A stretch of DNA of 39,183 bases, taken from positions 1 through 39,183 of the forward strand of contig NZ_PPSM01000023.1 in NCBI RefSeq assembly GCF_002916655.1. The letters run 5' to 3'. Shown piece by piece: positions 32,257-39,183 of the stretch (positions are counted from its first letter, which is position 1; every line of letters starts with the position of its first letter). The notes beneath the pieces are model-generated. The model saw only the letters and a list, made by a program, of their open reading frames with translations, ran no database searches and was not told the origin of the DNA. Position numbers and translations under genes: made by a program. This stretch comes from Novosphingobium sp. HII-3. GTDB taxonomy: Bacteria > Pseudomonadota > Alphaproteobacteria > Sphingomonadales > Sphingomonadaceae.

Positions 32257-35200
32257 GAATATTGGCGATACGAGGCCGTAACCTCGCCAGCTTGGAAGGC
32301 GATTTCGCAGTCGATTTTACCGCTGAGCCACTGGAGTCGGCAGGCATTTTTGCGATCACCGGCCCGACGGGCGCCGGCAAGTCCACTCTGCTTGATGCGA
32401 TGTGCCTAGCGCTGTTTAACCGGCTTCCACGGCTGGCATATGCTACCGGCGGTCAAGTCGGTGCTGAAGGCGGCGAAGCAATCTCCGCGAGCGATCAGCG
32501 CGCCGTATTGCGACACCGTGCCGGAGAGGGCTATGCCGAAGTTGATTTCATCGGGCGCGATCAGGTCCGCTACCGAGCACGCTGGACGGTACGGCGGGCT
32601 CGCGGTAAAGCAGATGGCGCGCTCCAGAACATCGGTCAGGAGTTCAGCAATCTCGATACGGGTGACCGGATCGGTGGTACCCGCACCGAGACACTGGAGG
32701 CAATCCGCGATCGTGTCGGGCTCACGGCAGAACAGTTTACGCGCGCAGTGATGCTCGCGCAGGGCGAGTTCGATGCTTTCGTCCGCGCCGATGCCAATGA
32801 TCGCGCCGCCTTGCTTGAGAAGCTCACCGGCACCGGCATTTATGCCCAGCTCGGCGTCGCGGCGAAGCGTAAGGCCGACGGGCTCCGCGTCGGGCTTGCC
32901 CAGATCGAGCAGCGCATCGCCGATCAGCGCGGGCTTGATGATGTCGCGCGCGCCGATGCCGAGGGGAAACTCGCCGAGGCGCGAGCGATGCTTGCGTTAG
33001 CGGGAGAGGAGCTCGCCCGCTTCGAGCGCGAGCGCCAGTGGCACACTACCGCGGCAGGGCTTGCGGAACGTGTCGCGGCGACGCAAACCGCGCTCGCGAC
33101 GGCGCGGGCCGCGCAGGCCGAAGCCGGCCCGCGGCGTGAAGCGCTGCTGCGTCGGCGTACGGCAACAGCTTTCGTCGCCGAATGGAAGGCGGCTGAAGAC
33201 GCCAAGACTAAGGCCGCCCGCGGTGCCGAGCACGTAACGAAACTTGAAGCGGAACTACGTCACGCGCAAGCTGAAGCGGAACGCCTTGCCACCGCTGAGC
33301 AGGAGGCAAGCAATGCTCTTCGCCGCGCAGAAGCTGCACTCGAATCCGCACGTCCTGTGCTGGAGCAAGCACGTGCACTTGATGGTGAGATCGATAGCAT
33401 CGCGGCGGAGCTAGCGCCGCTCGAGGTGGCCAAGGACGCGCTAACTGCGGACCTCGACCGAGCCGAGAGTGATTGGGAGGCAGCCGAACAGCAGCGTCGG
33501 GACGGTGAAGCGGAGCTTGCCGCACTCGGAGAATGGATCGCGGCGAACGAGGCGCGCCGCGCGCTTGCGCTCCGCGACGAGGCGCTGACATCCGACTTGG
33601 CCGAGCAGGCGGCACTGACCGAGCAGGCTTTGCGTGTCTCGATGGACGCGAAGGTCGTCGCTACAGAGGTCGTCGACTGCAGCAAGGCTCGCGCCGAAGC
33701 CGAGCAAACCGCTGCCGCAGCGGCGGGGGCCCATGCCGCAGCCCAGGCACAGCTCGAGCAGGCTCAAACGACCATGCCGCTCCCACAGGCACTTGAGGCG
33801 GCGACGCGCCGCCGAGATGCGTTAGCGGCGGTCGAGCCTAAGCTGGACGCGGTTGAGAATCACGGCGCGCGCGTGGCGCAGCTTGAACGCGAAGCAGCTC
33901 AGATCACCTTGGATCGCGAACGGGAAACGGAGGCGCTGGGGCGCGACCGTTCGGAAGCGGGTAAGATCGAGGCGGATCTGCCGCAGATCCGCGCCCGTCT
34001 CGATGAAGCGCGGCGCAGCAGCGCGCTCTCCGAAGCGGCCGCCGATGAGGCTGCCGTGCGGTTGCGCGCGACGCTCCTGCCTGGCGAGCCGTGCCCGGTC
34101 TGCGGGTCGCACGAACATGAGGTCGATGCCGTTACCGCCTTGATCGAAGGGCGTGTCGCTGACGATCTCGCGCGGGTTGGGGCGCTTGACGAGGACGTGC
34201 GGAAGCAGGAGCGGCGCATGGCGGTTCTCGCCGATCGGGAAGCCGCGACCGGGCAGCGGATCGCTGGGCTTGAGGCGCAGGCGCAGCGAAGCGCCAAGGC
34301 GCTGACTGAGGCGCACGCCGGGCGAACAACAGCGCGGGCTGCGCTAGAAGTCGCCACGGCCGCGGCCAATCTCGGCCTTGGTGCTGACCTTGCTGAATTC
34401 CGTGCGACGCTGGCGCAGCGCCTGACGGAAGCCGATGCGTATCGCACGTCGCTTGAGGGTGCTCGGCAGGCGTTCGAGGATGCCCGTGCCGAAGCCGAGC
34501 GGCATCGCGCCGCTCGCGATCACGATGACGCAGTGCGCCTCGCCGCACTTGAGGCCGAGCGCGATGCCATGTCCCGCGAGGCCGATCTCGCGCGCCGGCT
34601 TGCCGACTTGTCGGATCGCCGCGACCGGCTCGGAGCTGCGCTCGATGCTGAGCTTTCCCTGCATTTCGATTGGGCGGGGGCGCGTGATCCGCAGGAGAAC
34701 CTCGCAAGGTTGGTGCGGGAGTGGCGGACGTATGAGGCGGAGCACAAAGCGGCCGCTGCGGCAATGCCGGAGTTCATTCAAGCTGTCCACGCCGCCGATC
34801 TCGCGCGAACCCAGATCCGTGCGGCGCGCGACCAGGCGGAAGCGAGCGTCGCCAAGTTCGGCGAGCGGCACCAATGCCTGACTGATCAAAGGGCGCCCCT
34901 GCTCGGCGGTGAGGCAACCGCTGTGGTTTCTAGACGGCTGGACGAAGCACTCCGGATCGCAGCGACCACGAGCGAAGCGGCGCGCACTACCGCGAGCAGC
35001 GCACACGCGGCGTACGCCGCAGCGGAGGCCTCGCTCCAGTCTCGGCGCGAAACACAGAGCGCCGACGAGATAGAGGCGGGCCGCCGATTGTCCGAACTTT
35101 CGGCGAAACTCGACGGGATGGGCCTCACTTCGGAAGCCGTCGCGGCTGAGGCGCACTGCGAGGAGGGCTCGCTTGCCGCCGAGCAGAAGGCTCTTGAACT

Positions 35201-35963
35201 TCTCGACGAAGCCGTCACCCGCGCCGAAGCCGAGCACGCTGCCCGAGCGCAGGATCACGCTTCGCATATTGCGACCGATGTGCCAGATCTGCTCCCGGAT
35301 GCGCTTGCCGTGGCGTTGGCGAACGCCGAAGCCGAGCAGGCGCAGGCCCGTGAGATCGAGGGCGAAGCGGCGCTGGTGATCCGCCAAGACGACGCCGCTC
35401 GCGCCGCCACTGCCGTGTTGCGCGCCGAACATGCGGATCGACAAGCCGAAGCGCAGGTCTGGCTTCGGCTCGACGCGCTAATCGGCGACTCCACTGGCAA
35501 TAAGTTTCGTCGCTTCGCACAAGGACTCACGCTTGATCGCCTGCTCGGCCACGCGAACGTCCGCCTCGCAGAATTGAAACCGCGCTACGAACTCCAGCGG
35601 GGCGCCGGTGGCGATATGCTCGTCCAGGTGATAGATCATGACTTGGCCGGTGAAGTGCGCGGCCTTCACAATCTATCAGGTGGAGAGCGCTTCCTGGTTA
35701 GCCTTGCCCTCGCCCTTGGCCTTTCCGAGATGTCCACCGGCCAAGGCCTCCGGATTGAGAGCCTGTTCATTGACGAAGGGTTCGGCGCGCTCGACAGCGC
35801 GAGTTTGGGGGCTGCGATCGCGATGCTGGAGCAGTTGCACGCCACTGGAAGGCGGGTTGGCGTCATCAGCCATATAGAGGAAGTGAAGGAGCGCATCCCG
35901 GTGAAGATCGCCGTCACCCCCGTTGCGCGGGGGCGCAGCGTTGTTGAAGTGTTGGCCGAATAG
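32253..35963 (+). CDS. sbcC: SbcC/Rad50-type SMC-like ATPase subunit
   Basis: 1236 residues, longer than E. coli SbcC (1048). Walker A GPTGAGKS at 37-44, two long coiled-coil arms rich in Ala, Glu and Arg (about 200-600 and 640-1080), a zinc hook CPVC at 614-617, the ABC signature LSGGERF at about 1141-1147, and Walker B LFIDEGFGALD at ~1170. It forms the ATP-gated clamp of the SbcCD exo/endonuclease. It starts within the sbcD stop and is the last gene of operon 3. Confidence 0.94.
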   Translation: MRILAIRGRNLASLEGDFAVDFTAEPLESAGIFAITGPTGAGKSTLLDAMCLALFNRLPRLAYATGGQVGAEGGEAISASDQRAVLRHRAGEGYAEVDFIGRDQVRYRARWTVRRARGKADGALQNIGQEFSNLDTGDRIGGTRTETLEAIRDRVGLTAEQFTRAVMLAQGEFDAFVRADANDRAALLEKLTGTGIYAQLGVAAKRKADGLRVGLAQIEQRIADQRGLDDVARADAEGKLAEARAMLALAGEELARFERERQWHTTAAGLAERVAATQTALATARAAQAEAGPRREALLRRRTATAFVAEWKAAEDAKTKAARGAEHVTKLEAELRHAQAEAERLATAEQEASNALRRAEAALESARPVLEQARALDGEIDSIAAELAPLEVAKDALTADLDRAESDWEAAEQQRRDGEAELAALGEWIAANEARRALALRDEALTSDLAEQAALTEQALRVSMDAKVVATEVVDCSKARAEAEQTAAAAAGAHAAAQAQLEQAQTTMPLPQALEAATRRRDALAAVEPKLDAVENHGARVAQLEREAAQITLDRERETEALGRDRSEAGKIEADLPQIRARLDEARRSSALSEAAADEAAVRLRATLLPGEPCPVCGSHEHEVDAVTALIEGRVADDLARVGALDEDVRKQERRMAVLADREAATGQRIAGLEAQAQRSAKALTEAHAGRTTARAALEVATAAANLGLGADLAEFRATLAQRLTEADAYRTSLEGARQAFEDARAEAERHRAARDHDDAVRLAALEAERDAMSREADLARRLADLSDRRDRLGAALDAELSLHFDWAGARDPQENLARLVREWRTYEAEHKAAAAAMPEFIQAVHAADLARTQIRAARDQAEASVAKFGERHQCLTDQRAPLLGGEATAVVSRRLDEALRIAATTSEAARTTASSAHAAYAAAEASLQSRRETQSADEIEAGRRLSELSAKLDGMGLTSEAVAAEAHCEEGSLAAEQKALELLDEAVTRAEAEHAARAQDHASHIATDVPDLLPDALAVALANAEAEQAQAREIEGEAALVIRQDDAARAATAVLRAEHADRQAEAQVWLRLDALIGDSTGNKFRRFAQGLTLDRLLGHANVRLAELKPRYELQRGAGGDMLVQVIDHDLAGEVRGLHNLSGGERFLVSLALALGLSEMSTGQGLRIESLFIDEGFGALDSASLGAAIAMLEQLHATGRRVGVISHIEEVKERIPVKIAVTPVARGRSVVEVLAE

Positions 35964-36085
35964 CGTGGTCTATTCCAGACGCCGTCGTTGTCGCTGACGG
36001 CGGACTGCAGCGGACCGCCTGCAATTCAGCTGCGAATGTTCTCGCCTAACTTAAACCCGAAATTTTTAGGGGAGGCTTCAACCAA

Positions 36086-36226
36086 ATGCCGGTTAGGCAG
36101 GACGCATGGGCACGAAAGTCTCAGATGAACGGATGCGCCAGAGGGGGCGGGCGCCTTCGCGAACTGTCCGGGCATCTGTTCACTTCGGGCGACAACTTCG
36201 CGATCGAGAGGCTGGCGGCGCGATGA
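36086..36226 (+). CDS. Possible 46-residue small protein
   Basis: ATG 36086 has GGGGAGG about 10 bases upstream. The product is basic and glycine/arginine-rich, ending LRELSGHLFTSGDNFAIERL followed by AAR. No family; it could be a remnant C-terminus of a lost gene. Support is only the ribosome-binding site and a plausible amino-acid composition. Confidence 0.25.
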   Translation: MPVRQDAWARKSQMNGCARGGGRLRELSGHLFTSGDNFAIERLAAR

Positions 36227-36262
36227 GAGATGAGGCGAGGAAGACACCGCAGTGCTGAGTGT

Positions 36263-36279
36263 GTGACCGATTTTGTCGT
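36263..36279 (+). promoter_or_regulatory. Operator site 4 (upstream of operon 4)
   Basis: GTGACCGATTTTGTCGT. The right arm and spacer match site 1; the left arm differs in its first two bases. It lies 49 bp before the ATG at 36329. Confidence 0.55.
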
Positions 36280-36328
36280 GTTGTTGCCTGATACTCCATT
36301 TTAACGATCCATTGCCTAAGCGGGTAAC

Positions 36329-36952
36329 ATGACCGAACTTGATGTCGAAATCGCTGCGCTGTTCTACCCGGTGCTCGTTGAGGTTGCCCGGGAAAAGGAA
36401 CTGGTTTCATTCGGTGATTTGATCCGTCGCACACAAGAGCGCCATCCTGACAATCTTGCCGTGCAACGGCAGGTGCCGGTCGGTGTCGGACGGCGCCTCG
36501 AGACGGTGCGCGCTTTCACCGATGCCAAGGGGTATCCGGACCTGACGTGTCTCGTCGTAAATCCCGGTAAGTCTGTGCCACCCGATACCTATTACACCAA
36601 TCCGGAAGCCGAGCAGATGCGGGTTGCCGCGTTCGACTGGAGTGAGGTTGAAAGCGAGTTTTCGCTTCAGATTGCGACTTGGCGCCAATCGACGCAGAAA
36701 CGTACGAAGATCAAGCGGGACAAAGCCGTCGCGATGATGGCTGCCTATTATCTAGAACATAAGTCGTTTTTGCCGTCGGCCATTCAGGATTTCCGAGAAC
36801 ATATCATTGCTGAATTGATGGCTGGCGAGAGCGCTGAGGCCGCTTTCGCCGCCATCGTGAAGGATCTCCGCTTTGAACAGCATGAGACGGTAGTATCGCC
36901 AATGCAGGGAACGGTGAGGCACGCCACACTCGCCGCCATGCAACCCGTTTAA
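36329..36952 (+). CDS. Hypothetical defence-associated protein (207 residues)
   Basis: ATG 36329. The first ~110 residues (LFYPVLVEVAREKELVSFGD through YPDLTCLVVNPGKSVPPDTY) resemble a winged-helix-like module found at the N-terminus of some HNH or restriction-associated proteins, recognised only loosely. The C-terminal ~90 residues are helical (IKRDKAVAMMAAYYLEHKSF). No catalytic motif is seen. It ends 8 bp before the PD-(D/E)XK nuclease gene and shares its operator, so the two probably act together, perhaps as specificity or control subunit and nuclease. Confidence 0.8.
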   Translation: MTELDVEIAALFYPVLVEVAREKELVSFGDLIRRTQERHPDNLAVQRQVPVGVGRRLETVRAFTDAKGYPDLTCLVVNPGKSVPPDTYYTNPEAEQMRVAAFDWSEVESEFSLQIATWRQSTQKRTKIKRDKAVAMMAAYYLEHKSFLPSAIQDFREHIIAELMAGESAEAAFAAIVKDLRFEQHETVVSPMQGTVRHATLAAMQPV

Positions 36953-36960
36953 CGAGTTTC

Positions 36961-38286
36961 ATGTCTATACGAGACAGAGGGAAGAAGCGCGTGGTGCCCA
37001 CCGATATCGAGTCATTCTACGATCACAATCAGCCGATCATTGATTTTCTGCTCGACAACTTCACCAAAAAATGGAGGCCTGATGCCAGCGCATCAGCACT
37101 GCCCGATGACGCGTTGATCGCCTTGGCCGGTGACCCTGCATTCCAGGCGATCTCGGCGGCTGCCTCGCGACCCAACATGTTCGTCGCCACGGGCAACATG
37201 ACCCACGAATCGCAGCACAGCAATTTCCTGGCTTGGCTGTTGTCCCCACGCGAAAATCACGGATTTGGCACGGATGTCTTGCGTGCGTTGTTCCCGATCT
37301 TTGCGCGTTCCCGCGCCGAGGACATCGTCGTGCTGCGCGAACACGTTGCTGATCTGTTTGAGGACGAGGTGACTGGCGACCAAGACAGCGGGCCACGTGG
37401 TTCCCGCCCGGACGTTCTCGTATACGATCCGGTTGCACGGGCGATCACCGTCATTGAAGTCAAGTTCAATGCCAAAGAGGGTTATCGTCAACTCGCGCGC
37501 TATTTTACCTGGGCTACGCGACATTTTTCATCATACCACAAAGATGCACAGGCTTGGCAACAGCAGCTCGTGTTCTTGACCCGACGAATTCCCGATGGCG
37601 TGGACGAAGACGGTGCCGGGAGCGAGTTCGCCATGACCAATCTAGATTACGAGATGCTCTCGAAGAAGCTGCTGCAATTTGCAAGCCGAGGGGCAAAGGG
37701 GAGCGGTGCGGTCCAAGACTATATCGATTTCCTAGCGCTGCATGATCGACCGCTTGAAAGCATCCATACCGAAGGCGCGCAATTGCTCGTCTTGCAACAC
37801 GAGTCTGCATTGCGCGCGTTGCATCGTCGTCGGCACGCCCTGCGTCGTGAGGCCTTTCTGGCCCTGTCCCCCGATTTCGCGGCGCTTGGATGGGAAGTCG
37901 ATACCGCAGCGCTCGCCAAAAATACTACTAAAGTCTCGTTGCGGTATCTTCCTCGCGATCGGGACACAGCGTGCTGGCACAGCGAGTGCAGCGAACTGAA
38001 GTGGGAGATGGGCGTGTTCGTGAACGACAAGGTCACCCCGGCTTTCACGGGCAAGTTGCGGGTGCGTTCAGCGACGCGACGGGCGGAATGGCTCGCTCGA
38101 CTGGGGAGGGTGGCTATCAACACGGCTCATGATGAGCGTGTGCTTACTGTCAAGTTAGCGCTGCCGATCCAACAGCGGCCGTTTCCTCTCACTACGCATA
38201 CGCTTCCGCAGCTGGTCGATCATCTACGCGTCCGTCTGCGCACTCGGGTGGCCGAGCATGTCGAAAATATTCGGATCACGCAATAA
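36961..38286 (+). CDS. PD-(D/E)XK nuclease family protein
   Basis: 441 residues from ATG 36961. The N-terminal ~190 residues contain THESQHSNFLAWLLSP (Glu 83 and the conserved N-x-L-x-W-L-L run), SRPDVLVYDP (Asp 151) and TVIEVKFNAKEGYRQLARY (Glu 166, Lys 168, with Gln 177 downstream), the PD-(D/E)XK active site of the PDDEXK_4-type family. The C-terminal half has no known domain and may bind DNA or a partner. It is the last gene of the defence island and follows the 207-residue protein with an 8-bp gap. Confidence 0.85.
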   Translation: MSIRDRGKKRVVPTDIESFYDHNQPIIDFLLDNFTKKWRPDASASALPDDALIALAGDPAFQAISAAASRPNMFVATGNMTHESQHSNFLAWLLSPRENHGFGTDVLRALFPIFARSRAEDIVVLREHVADLFEDEVTGDQDSGPRGSRPDVLVYDPVARAITVIEVKFNAKEGYRQLARYFTWATRHFSSYHKDAQAWQQQLVFLTRRIPDGVDEDGAGSEFAMTNLDYEMLSKKLLQFASRGAKGSGAVQDYIDFLALHDRPLESIHTEGAQLLVLQHESALRALHRRRHALRREAFLALSPDFAALGWEVDTAALAKNTTKVSLRYLPRDRDTACWHSECSELKWEMGVFVNDKVTPAFTGKLRVRSATRRAEWLARLGRVAINTAHDERVLTVKLALPIQQRPFPLTTHTLPQLVDHLRVRLRTRVAEHVENIRITQ

Positions 38287-38939
38287 CCGGTAAGCTCGCT
38301 AACTCATGATTGAATGGTCGCTAAAACGGAACCGGGTTCTACGCCGATGGAACTCGGCCCGCGCAACCAACGGGCAACGGCAAGACTGCCGCCTAGGTCC
38401 TAGTTTTGTCGCTACCGTTTGATGGAAATTTCCCAATGATTTGAGTGCCCATCTTTGTCCTTTGTGGGGCACCACCTTCCCTGAAGTCGTTGGAAAAAAG
38501 CCGCTTCAGGGATCGTCGCTCCCGAACTGTTGCACACAACTGTCGCACAGCAGGGTCCGCGAGGCGGGACTAAGTTGCTAGCATCTTGCAAAAAATTCAA
38601 AGATCGCCGTGTGGCACAGTGGTGTCGCACAGGCGGCTTTTGAGACCAGGGCGGCGCGGCGCTGTGTAACAGTACTGTTTGCGAGTGCCCCACGCTCTGA
38701 TCGCGGCGTCGGCAAGGCGCATTCCATTCGCTCGCTGAAGACGACGGTGCGCGAGGAGGTTCCGGGCGCTGTGCGGAAGGTGGAGGTCGGATCCGAGCGC
38801 GCGTGCGTTCGCGACGTTTGGAATCCTGCCCCTATAACCACACAGACGAGCCAACAGGGGACGGTGCCGCTTACGATTACCTCAAAGGCCGATGAGCGAA
38901 GAAGCTCCTTCGGGGACCGGAGGAGAGGCCTGCCGTGAT

Positions 38940-38960
38940 CGGCTCTCGGCTCTCGGCTCT
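38940..38960. repeat. Three tandem copies of CGGCTCT
   Basis: The 7-bp unit is repeated three times without gaps. Function unknown. Confidence 0.6.
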
Positions 38961-39061
38961 TCAGAATCTGCCGCCAAACGCGAAGACACGTTTTCCAGCA
39001 CTCACTCACCGAGTGGCGGCAGAGCACACCGCTGCCGATGGCATCACCTCAATGCCTGAGA

Positions 39062-39125
39062 ACACCGGGAATAAAAGGGGCCACGGACCGGACCGGAGCA
39101 CCGGGATAAAAAAGGGCCAGTCCTG
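39062..39125 (+). repeat. Direct repeat resembling an IS21-family terminal repeat array
   Basis: Two imperfect ~22-bp copies, ACACCGGGAATAAAAGGGGC (from 39062) and GCACCGGGATAAAAAAGGGC (from 39098), spaced 36 bp, lie just upstream of the istA-like start. IS21-family ends carry multiple internal repeats bound by the transposase, so this is probably part of the left end. The outer terminus is not identified. Confidence 0.45.
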
Positions 39126-39157
39126 TTAGACCTTCGCTTTTGTGCGGAGGTGGAAGG

Positions 39158-39183
39158 ATGAAGAGAGTGGAGCTTTATCAGAA
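39158..39183 (+). CDS. istA: Start of an IS21-family transposase (IstA-like), cut by the window edge
   Basis: Only eight complete codons are visible (MKRVELYQ), preceded by GGAGG and GGAAGG. This opening is characteristic of alphaproteobacterial IS21 IstA proteins, and the upstream direct repeats agree. With so little sequence the call rests on recognition of the N-terminus. Confidence 0.45.

Larger units (their letters stand above)
35964..36328. other. Intergenic region between sbcC and operon 4
   Basis: 365 bp. It contains a weak stem-loop just after sbcC (GCCGTC 35981-35986 / GACGGC 35996-36001, no T run), a 46-codon open frame at 36086-36226 and operator site 4 at 36263-36279. No other gene or RNA is recognised. 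Confidence 0.6.
38287..39157. other. Gene-poor region at the right end of the island
   Basis: 871 bp with open frames only of shadow type on both strands. It holds an 8-bp inverted repeat (CCCTGAAG 38479-38486 / CTTCAGGG 38504-38511), two copies of TGTCGCACAG (near 38538 and 38625), a triple CGGCTCT (38940-38960) and the repeats assigned to the IS21-like end. No RNA gene is recognised. It may be decayed mobile DNA. Confidence 0.5.

Noticed and set aside
34344..35444. 366-codon minus-strand frame inside sbcC
   Set aside because: Antisense shadow of the SbcC coiled coil; no recognisable domain.
38396..38412. Possible fifth operator copy
   Set aside because: Only the right half and one further base match; the left arm is not conserved, so it is not counted as a site.
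38578..39027. 149-codon minus-strand frame and overlapping 109-codon plus-strand frame in the right flank
   Set aside because: Both have atypical composition, no ribosome-binding site and no recognisable domain, and they overlap each other.

Overview
This window is GC-rich DNA that reads as accessory DNA of an alphaproteobacterium, most likely a sphingomonad. That placement is inferred from codon use, the tRNA-Thr(CGT) 3' sequence and the style of the mobile genes; no chromosomal marker confirms it. No rRNA, intact tRNA or CRISPR array is visible. Nearly everything is mobile-element or anti-phage-type content, in three blocks.

Block 1 (1-3290) is the end of an integrative element. It holds a primase-polymerase gene running off the left edge, an AlpA-like regulator with an operator-like dyad, a P4-type tyrosine integrase with its own terminator, and a 51-bp fragment of the 3' end of tRNA-Thr(CGT) that marks the attachment site.

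Block 2 (about 3290-14410) is a second mobile module. It has a large serine recombinase whose last codons run antisense into the tRNA fragment, a small coupled gene, a three-gene minus-strand operon of unknown function, a MobA/MobL-type relaxase, a convergent ParB-like gene, and a plus-strand series of four small genes. The last of these keeps a relaxase-like histidine motif and ends abruptly at the island edge. One 16-bp motif lies at the head of all three minus-strand transcription units, and an exact 16-bp palindrome occurs twice inside the relaxase gene (a candidate ParB site).

Block 3 (about 14410-38290) is a plus-strand defence island of four tightly packed operons: (i) SNF2-type helicase, coiled-coil protein, type III-like Mod, type III-like Res, WYL regulator; (ii) Cas4-like/DUF2779 nuclease, small membrane protein, TerB-like protein, McrB, McrC; (iii) SbcD, SbcC; (iv) an unknown protein and a PD-(D/E)XK nuclease. 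A 17-bp interrupted palindrome, RYGACCRRWTTTGTCGY, stands in front of each of the four operons in the same orientation. The island encodes one evident transcription regulator, the WYL protein. The simplest reading is a four-operon composite defence system under one local regulator; this is the main candidate for something undescribed.

The right end (38287-39183) has no convincing complete gene. It holds short repeats and what appears to be the left end of an IS21-family element whose istA start codon lies at 39158.
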